Of a stretch of DNA of 64,000 nucleotides, positions 35,941-45,765 are shown one piece after another (within the stretch, counting starts at the first letter, position 1; every line of letters starts with the position of its first letter). This DNA is from Thiocapsa bogorovii (GTDB lineage: Bacteria > Pseudomonadota > Gammaproteobacteria > Chromatiales > Chromatiaceae), in assembly GCF_021228795.1 (NCBI RefSeq), contig NZ_CP089309.1, positions 3,965,501-4,029,500 on the forward strand, written 5' to 3'. Under the pieces are notes generated by a model, which had not been told where the DNA came from, did no database searches, and saw nothing but the letters and a program-made list of their open reading frames with translations. A program made the position numbers and the translations under genes.

Positions 35941-37506
35941 ATGCCCATGGATACCCCTGCGACCACGCTCGAAACGCTCGTCCGACTCTCGGCCGAGGTG
36001 GCGGTCCGCTCGTCGCGTCGCGACAAGATCGGGCTGATTGCGGACCTGCTCGGCCGGCTGGATCGGGAGGAGACCGCGCTCGCGGCGAGCTATCTCGCCG
36101 GCGAGATTCCGCAAGGCCGCGTCGGGGTGGGTCCGGCGCAGGTGGAAGCGCTCCGCGGTCTGAGCCCGGTTGCGCAGGGCCGTTTGACCCTCGACGATCT
36201 GGATCGGACATTCGATGCACTGCTTGCCGTCAAGGGCGCCGGCGCACAGGCAAAGCGGAGGTCACTGCTGCACGGGCTGTTCCAGCAGGCCACCCGAGAG
36301 GAGCAGGGATTTCTTGCCCGACTGATGCTGGGCGAGCTACGTCAAGGGGCCGTCGAGGGCCTGGTGATGGAAGCGGTCGCGCTAGCGGCCGGGCTGGATC
36401 CGGGACTGGTTCGGCGTGCCCTCATGCTGAGCGGTGATCCGGCGCGTGTCACGCGCACGGCCTTCGACGCCGGGGCGGCGGGTCTGCGCGCGATCGGTCT
36501 GGAGCTCTTTCGACCGATCCTGCCGATGCTCGCCCAACCCGCGGAGGATCTCGACGACGCGCTCGCCCTGCTCGCCGCTCCCGATCTCGAATTCAAGCTC
36601 GACGGCGCTCGTGTCCAGGTCCACAAGCGTGGCGAGGAGGTGCGGGTCTACAGCCGGCAGGGCCATGAGGTGACCGCGGCGGTGCCCGAGATCCTCGAGC
36701 TGATCGCACCCCTTCCGGTCGCCGATCTGGTGCTCGACGGCGAGGTGTTGGCGCTGCGTGCGGACGGGCGACCCCATCCCTTCCAGACCAGCATCCGCCG
36801 TTTCGGTCGGCGGCTCGATGTCGCGCGTCTGCGCGCCGAGCTTCCGCTCAGCGCCTTCTTCTTCGACTGCATCCAGTGCGATGGGACACTTTTGATCGAT
36901 GCGCCCGCACGGGAGCGTTTCGGCGCGCTCGCCGAGGCGGTGCCGGATCGGGCGCTCATTCCACGACTGCAACGGACCGACGCGGCCGGGGCCCGCGCCT
37001 TTCTGAACCGGGCACTCGCGGCTGGTCACGAGGGGATTATGGCCAAGGACCCGGCCGCGCCCTATGCGGCCGGTGCGCGCGGTCGGCAATGGCTCAAGAT
37101 CAAGCCGACGCACACGCTCGATTTGGTGGTCCTGGCGGCGGAATGGGGCAGCGGGCGGCGTAGCCGTTGGCTGAGCAATCTGCATCTGGGCGCACGCGAT
37201 CCTGCGGGCGGGTTCGTGATGCTGGGGAAGACCTTCAAGGGCTTGACCGATGCGATGCTGACCTGGCAGACCGAGCGTCTGAACGTGCTTGCGGTGGAAC
37301 GGGAAGGCTCGGTGGTGCACGTGCGGCCCGAGCTGGTCGTCGAGATCGCCTTCAACGAGCTTCAGGCGAGTCCTCGGTATCCGGGTGGGCTCGCCTTGCG
37401 CTTCGCGCGCGTGAAGCGCCATCGTCCCGACAAGACCGCGGATCAGGCCGACGACATCGCCACGGTTCAGGCGCTCTTTCGGCGCCAAATCGCCTATTCA
37501 TCTTAA
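35941..37506 (+). CDS. ATP-dependent DNA ligase
   Basis: About 521 residues from the ATG at 35941; upstream in-frame starts fall inside hairpin element K. The N-terminal 200 residues form the DNA-binding helical domain. The adenylation motif I is EFKLDGARVQVHKRG with the nucleophilic lysine near 219, and later motifs include DGEVLALRADGRPHPFQ, EGIMAKDPAAPYAAG and QWLKIKPTHTLDLVVLAAEW, followed by an OB domain. This archaeal/actinobacterial-like type is an accessory ligase, probably for repair; the main NAD+ ligase is not in the window. Its TAA is the first triplet of element B. Confidence 0.94.
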   Translation: MPMDTPATTLETLVRLSAEVAVRSSRRDKIGLIADLLGRLDREETALAASYLAGEIPQGRVGVGPAQVEALRGLSPVAQGRLTLDDLDRTFDALLAVKGAGAQAKRRSLLHGLFQQATREEQGFLARLMLGELRQGAVEGLVMEAVALAAGLDPGLVRRALMLSGDPARVTRTAFDAGAAGLRAIGLELFRPILPMLAQPAEDLDDALALLAAPDLEFKLDGARVQVHKRGEEVRVYSRQGHEVTAAVPEILELIAPLPVADLVLDGEVLALRADGRPHPFQTSIRRFGRRLDVARLRAELPLSAFFFDCIQCDGTLLIDAPARERFGALAEAVPDRALIPRLQRTDAAGARAFLNRALAAGHEGIMAKDPAAPYAAGARGRQWLKIKPTHTLDLVVLAAEWGSGRRSRWLSNLHLGARDPAGGFVMLGKTFKGLTDAMLTWQTERLNVLAVEREGSVVHVRPELVVEIAFNELQASPRYPGGLALRFARVKRHRPDKTADQADDIATVQALFRRQIAYSS

Positions 37507-37588
37507 ACCGCGCCGAGCGCGGTACGCGTTGTTTTTGGGCGGGATCGACTCCGGCAGACTCGACATCCGTTTGAGCTGGCGCGGTTTA
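37504..37588. repeat. 85-bp hairpin element B
   Basis: Ends are TAAACCGCGCC and GGCGCGGTTTA. The TAA terminates the ligase gene. The interior resembles element A, and the arms differ from A by matched changes (C/G in place of T/A). Confidence 0.92.
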
Positions 37589-37620
37589 AGGTGCTCAGGC
37601 CGGGAAATCCCCGAGGAACG

Positions 37621-39189
37621 ATGACTAATCCAATCTGTCGACATCTGGTGCTCGTTCTCGGCGATCAGCTCGATGCCGGAGCCGCAGCCTTGCGCGACCT
37701 GGATCCGGCACGCGATCGCGTCTGGATGTGCGAGGCGGTGGAGGAGTCGACCCATGTGCCCTCGCACAAGGCGCGGATCCTGTTGTTTCTTTCGGCGATG
37801 CGGCACTTCCGCGATGCTTTGGAGGGCAAGGGGATCCGCGTCCACTACCGGGCGCTGGATGTAGAGGCCGATCCGTCGCTCGCAGCCGGTCTCGCAACTG
37901 CAATTCGGATGCTGCGCCCGGAGCGCTTGATCCTGACCGAACCGGGGGAGCATCGCGTCCTCGCGGCCCTGCGGGGTGTCGCCGAGGCCGGCGCAGTGCC
38001 GCTCGAGATCCGCCCGGACGACCATTTCATCTGCTCGCGAGAGGCGTTCGACCGCTGGGCCGTCGGTCGCAAAGGACCCCGCCTGGAGCACTTCTACCGT
38101 CATCTACGCAAGCGAGAAGGCATCCTGATGGAGGGTCCGGAGGATGCCGCGCAACCCGTCGGCGAGCGGTGGAACCTGGATCAGGAGAACCGTAAGGCCT
38201 TCGGTCGGCAAGGTCCGGGCATGGTGCCTGCACCGATCGGTTTTCCACCCGACGCCATCACGCGTGACCTGATCGTAATAATCGAGCGGCGGTTCCCGAA
38301 TGCACCGGGCAGCCTCGAGCGCTTCGACTGGCCTGTGACCGCGGCACAAGCCCATGAGGCACTCGAGGACTTCACTCGCAACCGGCTGGCCGCTTTCGGT
38401 CCCTGGCAAGACGCCATGTGGACCGGCGAGCCCTATCTCTATCATGCGCGAATCTCCGCCGCCCTCAATCTCAAGCTGCTCGATCCGCGCACGGCGATCG
38501 ACGCCGCGATTGCGGCGTTCGAGGCGAACCGGGCGCCGCTCGCCTCGGTCGAAGGCTTCGTCCGCCAAATTCTCGGCTGGCGTGAGTACGTGCGCGGGAT
38601 CTATTGGCGGGAAGGACCGGTCTATCTCGAGTCCAATGCCCTTGAGGCGCACAGCTCGCTCCCGCGCTTTTACTGGACCGGGAAGACGGACTACGCTTGC
38701 CTCGAGGCGTCGATCGCACAGGTGCTTGAGTACGGTTACGGCCACCATATTCAACGCCTGATGGTGACCGGACTCTTCGCGCTGCTGCTCGGGGTCGAGC
38801 CGCGGGAGATCCATGCCTGGTACCTGGCGATGTTCGTCGATGCGATCGAGTGGGTCGAGGCGCCCAACGTGATCGGTATGAGCCAGTTCGCCGACGGCGG
38901 GTTGTTGGCCTCCAAGCCCTATGTCGCAACAGGTCAATACATCAACCGGATGAGCAACTATTGTCGGCACTGTCGCTATGATCCGAAGGAGAGCCTCGGT
39001 GATTCCGCCTGCCCTTTCACGACGCTCTATTGGGATTTTCTCGATCGGCATCGCAATCGGTTTGCCAATCACCCGCGCACCGCATTGCAATGGCGAAACC
39101 TCGCGCGGATGGGCCCCGAGCGACTCGCCGCGATTCGGCGGCAGGCGGAAACGCTTCGCGCAGATTTGGCGACGGGAGGAAGCGGTTGA
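37621..39189 (+). CDS. Cryptochrome/photolyase family protein (FeS-BCP type)
   Basis: 522 residues from the ATG at 37621 (GAGGAA just upstream). The N-terminal domain (HLVLVLGDQLDAGAAALRDL, THVPSHKARILLFLSAMRHF) is that of photolyase-related proteins. The C-terminal FAD domain has EGFVRQILGWREYVRGIYWR, YGYGHHIQRLMVTGLFALLL and ANVIGMSQFADGG-like sequence. Cysteines in NYCRHCRYDPKE and GDSACPF suit the [4Fe-4S] cluster of (6-4) photolyases of this class. It probably repairs UV lesions with light. Confidence 0.93.
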   Translation: MTNPICRHLVLVLGDQLDAGAAALRDLDPARDRVWMCEAVEESTHVPSHKARILLFLSAMRHFRDALEGKGIRVHYRALDVEADPSLAAGLATAIRMLRPERLILTEPGEHRVLAALRGVAEAGAVPLEIRPDDHFICSREAFDRWAVGRKGPRLEHFYRHLRKREGILMEGPEDAAQPVGERWNLDQENRKAFGRQGPGMVPAPIGFPPDAITRDLIVIIERRFPNAPGSLERFDWPVTAAQAHEALEDFTRNRLAAFGPWQDAMWTGEPYLYHARISAALNLKLLDPRTAIDAAIAAFEANRAPLASVEGFVRQILGWREYVRGIYWREGPVYLESNALEAHSSLPRFYWTGKTDYACLEASIAQVLEYGYGHHIQRLMVTGLFALLLGVEPREIHAWYLAMFVDAIEWVEAPNVIGMSQFADGGLLASKPYVATGQYINRMSNYCRHCRYDPKESLGDSACPFTTLYWDFLDRHRNRFANHPRTALQWRNLARMGPERLAAIRRQAETLRADLATGGSG

Positions 39190-39230
39190 GGGTGGGAAGA
39201 GCTGTCAGTCTTCAGCGATCAGCGATCACT

Positions 39231-39314
39231 TAAACCGCGTCTCTGCCGTCGATACAGATGGTCTCGAGACCAAGCCAGACTGAACACAGCCCATATCACT
39301 TCGGACGCGGTTTA
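39231..39314. repeat. 84-bp hairpin element C
   Basis: Ends are TAAACCGCGTC and GACGCGGTTTA. It lies 42 bp after the photolyase stop and ends only three bases before the ATG of the FAD oxidoreductase. Confidence 0.92.
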
Positions 39315-39317
39315 GCC

Positions 39318-40640
39318 ATGAGCAAAGACGTCATCATCATCGGTGCCGGTCTCTCCGGACTGGCCTGTGCAGTCACACTTCGGGAACGGGGTTTCGAGCC
39401 CCTGCTCATCGAGGCGTCGGACGTCCCCGGCGGGCGCGTGCGCACCGATCGACGCGATGGTTTTCTCCTGGATCGCGGTTTCCAGGTCCTGCAGACCTGG
39501 TATCCGGAGGCGCAGCGGTTCTTCGACTATGCGCGCCTGGACCTGCGTCCCTTCTATCCGGGGGCGCTCGTGCGCACGCAGGGGCAGCTACATCGGGTCA
39601 GCGATATCTGGCGCCGGCCGGCACGGCTCCCCGAGATGCTGATTTCGCCGGTGGGAAGCCTCGGCGACAAGCTGAGACTGCTGATGTTGCGTCGCCGTGC
39701 CCTGGCGGGCGATCTCCAAGCGCTCTACTCACGTCCGGAGCGCGAGGCGTTGACCTTGCTGCGCGAGCTGGGTTTCTCGGCACGCATGGTCGAGCGCTTC
39801 TTCAAGCCGTTCTTCAGCGGCGTCTTCTTCGAGCCCGGACTGGGTGTGTCCTCCCGCGCTTTCGAGTTCGTGTTTCGCGCCTTCGCGCTGGGCGACACGG
39901 CCCTACCGGCGCGCGGCATGGGCGAGCTTCCGGGACAGCTCGCGCAGCAGCTGCCGCGCGACTCCATCCGCACCGGCGCACGGGTCGAGCGCATCCTGGA
40001 TCAACAGGTCGTGCTCGACACCGGCGAGCGCTTGCGGGCGGGCGCCATCGTGCTTGCGACCGAAGGCCATGAAACGGCGCGTCTTCTAGGTCGATCCCAC
40101 AGCGCCGCGGTGGCGGGCCGTGGAACCACCTGTGTCTATTTCACGGCGAGCGCGCCGCCGATCGAGGGGCCGTATCTCGTGGTCAACGGCGAGGGGCGCG
40201 GGCGGATCAACAGCCTGCTCTGTCCGAGCAATCTCTCGGATGATTATGCCCCGCGGGGCGAAAGTCTTATTGCGGTCAACGTGCACGGCGCGGAGCATAA
40301 CCCGGATGCGCTCGAAACCGATTTACGTCGCGAGTTGATTGGCTGGTTCGGCGATCAGGTCCAGGCCTGGACGCGCCTGGCGGTGTATCGGCTGCCGCGC
40401 GCCTTGCCGGTTCAGTCGCCGCCCGTCGCCTATCCGGGCGCGGTGCGGCTGCGTCAATCCGATGGGCTCTGGACCTGCGGCGAGTATCGATCGGCGCCCT
40501 CGATCCACTGGGCACTGCATTCCGGTCGTCGTGCGGGGGAGGAGATCGCAAGCAACCTGCTCGGCAACCGCGCGGGAGACGGTATCGGGCAGTCGGATGC
40601 CGATCCGCGCACCAGGAGTTTGCCCTCTGCCGATTCCTGA
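39318..40640 (+). CDS. FAD-dependent amine-oxidase-type oxidoreductase
   Basis: 440 residues from the ATG at 39318. The dinucleotide-binding motif DVIIIGAGLSGLACAVTLRE and the following E-rich strand (EPLLIEASDVPGGRVRTDRR) are typical of the protoporphyrinogen/phytoene/amine oxidase superfamily. FQVLQTWYPEAQRFF and the C-terminal GLWTCGEYRSAPSIHWALHS complete the FAD fold. The substrate is unknown; it often accompanies photolyase genes. No ribosome-binding site separates hairpin element C from the start codon. Confidence 0.92.
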   Translation: MSKDVIIIGAGLSGLACAVTLRERGFEPLLIEASDVPGGRVRTDRRDGFLLDRGFQVLQTWYPEAQRFFDYARLDLRPFYPGALVRTQGQLHRVSDIWRRPARLPEMLISPVGSLGDKLRLLMLRRRALAGDLQALYSRPEREALTLLRELGFSARMVERFFKPFFSGVFFEPGLGVSSRAFEFVFRAFALGDTALPARGMGELPGQLAQQLPRDSIRTGARVERILDQQVVLDTGERLRAGAIVLATEGHETARLLGRSHSAAVAGRGTTCVYFTASAPPIEGPYLVVNGEGRGRINSLLCPSNLSDDYAPRGESLIAVNVHGAEHNPDALETDLRRELIGWFGDQVQAWTRLAVYRLPRALPVQSPPVAYPGAVRLRQSDGLWTCGEYRSAPSIHWALHSGRRAGEEIASNLLGNRAGDGIGQSDADPRTRSLPSADS

Positions 40641-40832
40641 CCGTGGATCTCGCCCGCGCCCGCGTCGGGGTCTTGACCGACCCTGTCGGGGTCTTCCCGA
40701 CCGGTTCAGACCCTACCGAAAGAAGGGGTTCTGTCGGCGAGAAAACCCAAGATCCTGAATGGGTTGCACCTATGCGGCCGATCTCCTATCGTAGCCGCTC
40801 ACGAGAACAATCATCCACCTGGAGTTTGGAGT

Positions 40833-41498
40833 ATGAGCTCTCCCCTAGTTCGTGCGCTGGCTTTTTCACTCGCTGTCTCGGGCGCCTCGGCCATTACCCC
40901 TTCGGTCCTCGCCAGCACCTCCGAGGCGGAGGTGGAGCCGGATCTGGATCACGGTCAACGCCTGCATCGCCAGTGTGCGCTCTGCCACGGTCAATACTCG
41001 CAGGGTATCTTGGGCGGAAAATACCCACGCTTGGCCGGTTTGCCCGATTACTATTTAATGAAGAGTCTGACCGACTACCGCGACGGCGTGCGCGAACATG
41101 CGGCCATGACCGTGGTCGGCGGTCTGCGTACATTGTCGGACAACGATCTTGCCAGCCTATCCGCCTATATCGCGAGCATCGACCTCGACGCTGTTCACCC
41201 GCTCGATGTGCCGACACCGGACGGTTCGGATGTCGAGAACGGCGAAGATATCTATAAGAGCGACTGCAAGACCTGCCACGGACGCTCGGCCGAGGGAAAC
41301 AAGCGCAAGGAAAGTCCCAAGCTCGCCGGCCAGTACGATGGCTATCTCTTCCGGCAGATCGAGAAATTCAAGGCCGGTAAGCGGATGCACGCCAATGATC
41401 CGGAGGACGAGACCTTCGTGGACTACAGCGATCAGGACATCCTCGACATCATCGGGTTTGTGACCACCATCGATGATAAGAGCGACGACAAGAACTGA
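40833..41498 (+). CDS. Diheme c-type cytochrome (cytochrome c4-like)
   Basis: 221 residues from the ATG at 40833 (GGAG upstream). A signal peptide spans about 1-28. Two class I haem motifs are C48-A-L-C-H and C145-K-T-C-H, each followed by a KYPRLAG or SPKLAGQ segment and a later Met ligand candidate. Such proteins shuttle electrons in the periplasm. It is probably an operon with the DUF302 gene 45 bp downstream. Confidence 0.94.
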   Translation: MSSPLVRALAFSLAVSGASAITPSVLASTSEAEVEPDLDHGQRLHRQCALCHGQYSQGILGGKYPRLAGLPDYYLMKSLTDYRDGVREHAAMTVVGGLRTLSDNDLASLSAYIASIDLDAVHPLDVPTPDGSDVENGEDIYKSDCKTCHGRSAEGNKRKESPKLAGQYDGYLFRQIEKFKAGKRMHANDPEDETFVDYSDQDILDIIGFVTTIDDKSDDKN

Positions 41499-41543
41499 GC
41501 CCCGTGTCGGACACATCCATAAGAATATCTTGAGGATACAAGA

Positions 41544-42050
41544 ATGAAATACCTGAGCCTTGTCGTTGCACTCGCCTTGGTGACGTCTTTTCCGCTGATG
41601 GCGGCCGAGGATGCCGCCCCCGAGATCCGCGTGTCGGATGTCGAGCACACCGTACTGAAGGTCGGCCTTGCGCCAGGCGTCACCGCCGATGCCGCGGGCG
41701 AGGCCATGCTCTCGAAGGCGGTCGAGCTCAACATGCGTCTGGTCGCGCATCTGAACGTCGGTCAAGAGGTCGGAAACCGCGGTATCGACTCGATGCGATT
41801 GGAGATCTTCCAGTTCTGCAATCCGGAAGACGCGGTCAAGATGGCGCGATTCAACACCATCTTTGCGGCCTACATGCCGTGTAGTATCGCGCTTGTGGAG
41901 GATAAGGACGGTCGGATCTGGTTGCAGATGCTCAACCTGGATATGCTGATCAGCGCCTATAATCTGCCGCCCGAGCTCCAAGCCCTGGCACTCGGAATCA
42001 ACGGCCAGATGCTCGACATCATTACCGCAGGCGCGACCGGCGAATTCTGA
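41544..42050 (+). CDS. DUF302 domain periplasmic protein
   Basis: 168 residues with a signal peptide (MKYLSLVVALALVTSFPLMA). The mature part shows the DUF302 core (LVAHLNVGQEVGN, LEIFQFCNPEDAVKM, YMPCSIALVEDKDGRIW, LNLDMLISAYNLPPEL). Function is unknown, though DUF302 genes often accompany cytochromes and sulfur-oxidation genes. Confidence 0.92.
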   Translation: MKYLSLVVALALVTSFPLMAAEDAAPEIRVSDVEHTVLKVGLAPGVTADAAGEAMLSKAVELNMRLVAHLNVGQEVGNRGIDSMRLEIFQFCNPEDAVKMARFNTIFAAYMPCSIALVEDKDGRIWLQMLNLDMLISAYNLPPELQALALGINGQMLDIITAGATGEF

Positions 42051-42108
42051 CCCTCCAGCCCGTCGGGTCTGCCTTCCTGCGAGTGCGGCCGGTCAGGCGG
42101 CAAAGCCA

Positions 42109-42187
42109 GTAGGGTGGACAAGCGCAGCGCAGTCCACCAGCGCCGGCGCAGAGTTCGGTGGACTTCGCTCTCGCTCGTCCACCCTAC
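42109..42187. repeat. REP-like repeat with inverted ends
   Basis: GTAGGGTGGACAAGCG at the left and its near complement CTCGTCCACCCTAC at the right enclose a second GGTGGACT/AGTCCACC pair. This motif is widespread as an intergenic repeat in proteobacteria. It differs from the 85-bp hairpin family. Confidence 0.8.
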
Positions 42188-42230
42188 GGGTTTCTCCACT
42201 CCGCCGATCCGATCAGCGATGGAGGCGGCT

Positions 42231-43085
42231 TTATGAGCCGCGCCGATAGCCGAGCCAAGGTCGAATCAGGTACTGCGTCCCCGCGATCCCCAGAGCGAGA
42301 ACGCCGAGGACGGCCAAGGGCGTTGCCGCCGCGTGGTAACCCCCATCGTCGAAGAGCAGCGTGATCGCCAGGATCACTGCCAATCCCACGACGGCGACAT
42401 GAGCCTGTAGATTTGTCGCCGGCCCCGGCCACCGGGCCGCAAGGACCGCACCGAGCCAGGCCGCGAGTGCCCCGCCGAACAGGCCGGCTGCCACGTCGAC
42501 CGGCCAGTGCACGCCGACCGCGATCCGGCTCACTCCGGCCAACACGGCCAGCGTCAGGAACAGCGCTCTCAGCCACGTCCAGCGTGCGTAGTAGATCAAG
42601 ACCCCGAAAAAGACCGCTGCGGTCGCGCTGTGACCGGACGGAAAGCTTGCGCGGGTGTGGCTTGGTCCGATCAGATTGAAGGTTCCGGCCGCGAGCATGC
42701 CGGGCGGGCGCGTCGTGTCGAACAGCGCCTTGAACCCGCGGCTGTAGGCGGCCGCGATCAGCGCCGCGAGCACCAGCGCCCAGAACACCCTCGGGTAGCG
42801 CAACGCGAAGAGAAGCGCCAAGGCGAAGGCGACACGCTCGTCGCCAAAGACCGTCAGACACTGCCAGACCCAGTCCGGATAGGCCGCCGCGGCGGCGTTG
42901 ATCCGGATGAAGCCGGCGTCGTATCCAACGCCGAGATAGAGCGTCAGGCCGACGATCAGGCAGACCTTGGCCCACCCCGACAACCAGGCCGCGCCGCTCG
43001 ATGATGTCGGCGGGGTTCGAGTGACCCCCGTCTCCAATTGCTTCCGAAGGGTCTGTTTCCAGAATGCGATGAAATCGGTATGCAT
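42231..43085 (-). CDS. PAP2 superfamily membrane phosphatase
   Basis: 284 residues with about six membrane helices. The lipid phosphatase signature is KALFDTTRPPG, SFPSGHSATAAVFFG and SRIAVGVHWPVDVAAG, containing the catalytic histidines. It probably dephosphorylates undecaprenyl pyrophosphate or another lipid phosphate. It is last in a minus-strand operon behind the ArnC- and ArnT-like transferases, which use undecaprenyl carriers. Confidence 0.93.
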   Translation of the reverse strand: MHTDFIAFWKQTLRKQLETGVTRTPPTSSSGAAWLSGWAKVCLIVGLTLYLGVGYDAGFIRINAAAAAYPDWVWQCLTVFGDERVAFALALLFALRYPRVFWALVLAALIAAAYSRGFKALFDTTRPPGMLAAGTFNLIGPSHTRASFPSGHSATAAVFFGVLIYYARWTWLRALFLTLAVLAGVSRIAVGVHWPVDVAAGLFGGALAAWLGAVLAARWPGPATNLQAHVAVVGLAVILAITLLFDDGGYHAAATPLAVLGVLALGIAGTQYLIRPWLGYRRGS

Positions 43086-43093
43086 CGACGTCG

Positions 43094-44722
43094 TCAGGGT
43101 TCGCCGACGTCGTTTCTGTCGCCCGCGTGCCCCATCCGTACCAAGGCGACCGGACCTCGACGATACACAAGATCTTGCTGCAGACCCGGGAAATCAGCGG
43201 CCAGGGCGTCGAGCTTGTCGACACGCAGGAAGACCAGCTCGCCGGGCAGCGGAGGACGATTCGGTGTGACGGCATCGCGATAGACACTGAAGCTCGGCAT
43301 CGAGGTGCGGTAGACCACGGTCGGGAGGTTCAGCTCTCGCGCCAGCAGGCCTGCCTCCTTGACGGGCGTCTGCATCACCTCGAAGACGCGCGGGACCAGC
43401 GCCCCGAAGACCACCAGCGTTTGGATCACTCCGGCAAGGATCAGCCGCTGCCAAAGGGGCGGGCGAGACCACAGGAGCAGACCGATCATCGCGGCCAGGC
43501 CGGCGAGCATGGCGAGCCGATAGTCGAACCCCAGGACCCCGCGGGCCTCTTGGAACATGGCGACCTCATGTGCCCGGTCCGCTTGGGATTCGGCCAGGCC
43601 GACAACCCCCGGCAGTGCAACCAGTAGGCCGAGGAAGATCAACGGTGCGGTGAAGGCGAGCCAGCGACCCTTGAGGAGATCCCGATGCTTGGCCATCAGG
43701 ATAAAGAGCGGGGTCGCCCCATAGAGCAGGTAATGCGGCAGCTTGGTCCCGGAGAAGGAGAAGAAGACGAACACCGTGCCGAACCAGAGCCAGAGGAAGC
43801 GCTCGAGCGGATCCGACCAGGCGGCGCGCAGCCCCGGCAAGAGACGCAGGAACCATCCGGTAAAGGGCAGCAGGATGATCGGCAGCATTACCAGGTAATA
43901 GCCCGGAAACCCGGCGTGGCCATGCATGGCATCGCCGAAACGCCCGGCATTGTGCTCCAGGAAGAAGCTGCGGAAGAATCCCGGCCCGTCGTCGAGATAA
44001 ACCGCGAGATACCAGGGCAAGGCGACCGCAACGAAGACCAGCCAACCCTTGGACGAAAAGGCTGCCTGCGCCCAGCGCCCCAGCGCACGTTGTGACCCGA
44101 AGAACAGAAGACTGACCACCACCGGAAAGAAGACCGCCACCGGGCCTTTGGTCAGGAAGCCGAGTCCCATCCAGAGGAAGGCCCGCACCACGAAGCGGCG
44201 GTTGGTCGCGGGGTCCGGGTCGAGGTAATAGCGATAGATCTCGAAGAAGGCGAGGGCGATAAAGAGGTTGAGCACCGCGTCGGCGACAGCCCCCTTGGCG
44301 ATGACCGAGACCTGGAGGCTCAAGGCCATCACCACTCCGGCGATGACCGCGCTCTCCCGGTCCAGGCGCTCGCGCACGAAGCCCCAGACCGCGAGCACCC
44401 AAAGGGTCGCGGCAATCGCCGAGGGCAGACGCAGGGCCAGCTCGTTGAATCCGAACGCCTGCGCGGAGGCCGCCTGCAACCAGTAGATGAGCACCGGCTT
44501 GTCGTAGCGGGGCTCCCCGTCCTTGTGAGGGGTAATGAAGTTGCCGCTCGCCAGCATCTCGCGGGTGGCCTCGGTAAAGGCACCCTCGTCCAGATCGTAG
44601 AGCGGCACCGCGCCGAGCTGCCAGTAGAAGCTCAGGAGGACGACCGCGACGAGCAGCCAAGGCGAGGTCAGGATGCGCCCGAGCACGTCGCGCGGGCCGC
44701 GATCGGCGAGTGTCTGGGTCAT
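43094..44722 (-). CDS. Glycosyltransferase family 39, ArnT-like
   Basis: 542 residues, multi-pass. The luminal loop starts YDLDEGAFTEATREMLASGN and continues YDKPVLIYWLQAASAQAFGF, the D/E pairs and catalytic region of GT39 lipid A or protein mannosyl-type transferases. It transfers a sugar from an undecaprenyl carrier to a periplasmic acceptor. Its ATG overlaps the stop of the GT2 gene (ATGA). Confidence 0.92.
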   Translation of the reverse strand: MTQTLADRGPRDVLGRILTSPWLLVAVVLLSFYWQLGAVPLYDLDEGAFTEATREMLASGNFITPHKDGEPRYDKPVLIYWLQAASAQAFGFNELALRLPSAIAATLWVLAVWGFVRERLDRESAVIAGVVMALSLQVSVIAKGAVADAVLNLFIALAFFEIYRYYLDPDPATNRRFVVRAFLWMGLGFLTKGPVAVFFPVVVSLLFFGSQRALGRWAQAAFSSKGWLVFVAVALPWYLAVYLDDGPGFFRSFFLEHNAGRFGDAMHGHAGFPGYYLVMLPIILLPFTGWFLRLLPGLRAAWSDPLERFLWLWFGTVFVFFSFSGTKLPHYLLYGATPLFILMAKHRDLLKGRWLAFTAPLIFLGLLVALPGVVGLAESQADRAHEVAMFQEARGVLGFDYRLAMLAGLAAMIGLLLWSRPPLWQRLILAGVIQTLVVFGALVPRVFEVMQTPVKEAGLLARELNLPTVVYRTSMPSFSVYRDAVTPNRPPLPGELVFLRVDKLDALAADFPGLQQDLVYRRGPVALVRMGHAGDRNDVGEP

Positions 44723-45765
44723 GTCGCGTGTCTCCAGTCTGCGTGCGCCGGATCGGATTGCCAGCGAATCCGATGATGTGTGTGCTCGCCGGAGGCGTAG
44801 AAGGTGCGCATCATCAGCTCGGCGAGCACGCCGGTGGTCAGAAACTGGATCGAGACGACCAGGAAGAGGATGGCCACGAAGAGCATCGGCCGTGTCCCGA
44901 TGTGCTGTCCGAGCCCGAACTTCACCCAGAGCATCTCGGCCATCAGGATGCTCCCGACCACGCCGAAGAGGATCCCGATGGAGCCGAAGAAGTGTCCCGG
45001 CCGCGATCCGAACCGCAGAAAGAAGAAGGCCGACAGGAGGTCGAGCAGCACCCGGAAGGTGCGCGAGATCCCGTATTTGGAGGTCCCGAACTGGCGCGCC
45101 TGATGGGCGACCTCGGTCTCGCCGATACGCTCGGGCGCGGTGACACCGGCCACCCAGACCGGGATGAATCGGTGCATCTCCCCGAGCAGGGTGACCTCTT
45201 TGATCACCTCCGCGCGATAGACCTTGAGGCTGCAGCCGTAGTCGTGCAGGGCGACGCCGGTCACCCTGCCGATCAGTGCATTGGCGATCTTGGAGGGCAG
45301 CTTGCGCATGACGAGCGCATCCTGGCGTTGGCGACGCCAGCCCTGCAGGAGATCCAGATCGCGCGCGAGCAGCTCGTCGACCATGCGCGGGATGTCGGCC
45401 GGGTCGTTCTGCAGATCGCCGTCGAGCGTGGCGATCAGCTCGCCGCGGGAGGCGTCGAATCCGGCCTGCATGGCCGCGGTCTGGCCGAAGTTGCGCCGGA
45501 GCCGGATCACCCGTACATGCGGGCCGTAACGCTCGCCGACTGCACGCAGACGCTCGCCGGTGCCGTCGCGGCTGCCGTCGTCGACACAGATCAGCTCCCA
45601 GGCGCCGCGGTACTCCGCAAGTCCTTCGTGGACCCGTCTCAGCATGGGCTCGACGTTGTCGACCTCCCGATACATGGGGATGACGACGGAGAGCGACGGA
45701 TGGTCCGTCGTGAGCTGTCCGGTCGCGTTCGCCGCCACAGGCGCCGGTTCAATCGCGGTGTTCAT
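44719..45765 (-). CDS. Glycosyltransferase family 2, ArnC/DPM1-like
   Basis: 348 residues. The GT-A domain has LSVVIPMYREVDNVEPMLRR, LICVDDGSRDGTGERLRAVG, LIATLDGDLQNDPADIPRMV (DGD metal site) and LLQGWRRQRQDALVMRKLPS. Two C-terminal membrane helices anchor it. This family loads a sugar on undecaprenyl phosphate, providing the donor for the ArnT-like enzyme encoded next. L-Ara4N synthesis genes are not present here, so the sugar is unknown. Confidence 0.93.
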   Translation of the reverse strand: MNTAIEPAPVAANATGQLTTDHPSLSVVIPMYREVDNVEPMLRRVHEGLAEYRGAWELICVDDGSRDGTGERLRAVGERYGPHVRVIRLRRNFGQTAAMQAGFDASRGELIATLDGDLQNDPADIPRMVDELLARDLDLLQGWRRQRQDALVMRKLPSKIANALIGRVTGVALHDYGCSLKVYRAEVIKEVTLLGEMHRFIPVWVAGVTAPERIGETEVAHQARQFGTSKYGISRTFRVLLDLLSAFFFLRFGSRPGHFFGSIGILFGVVGSILMAEMLWVKFGLGQHIGTRPMLFVAILFLVVSIQFLTTGVLAELMMRTFYASGEHTHHRIRWQSDPAHADWRHAT

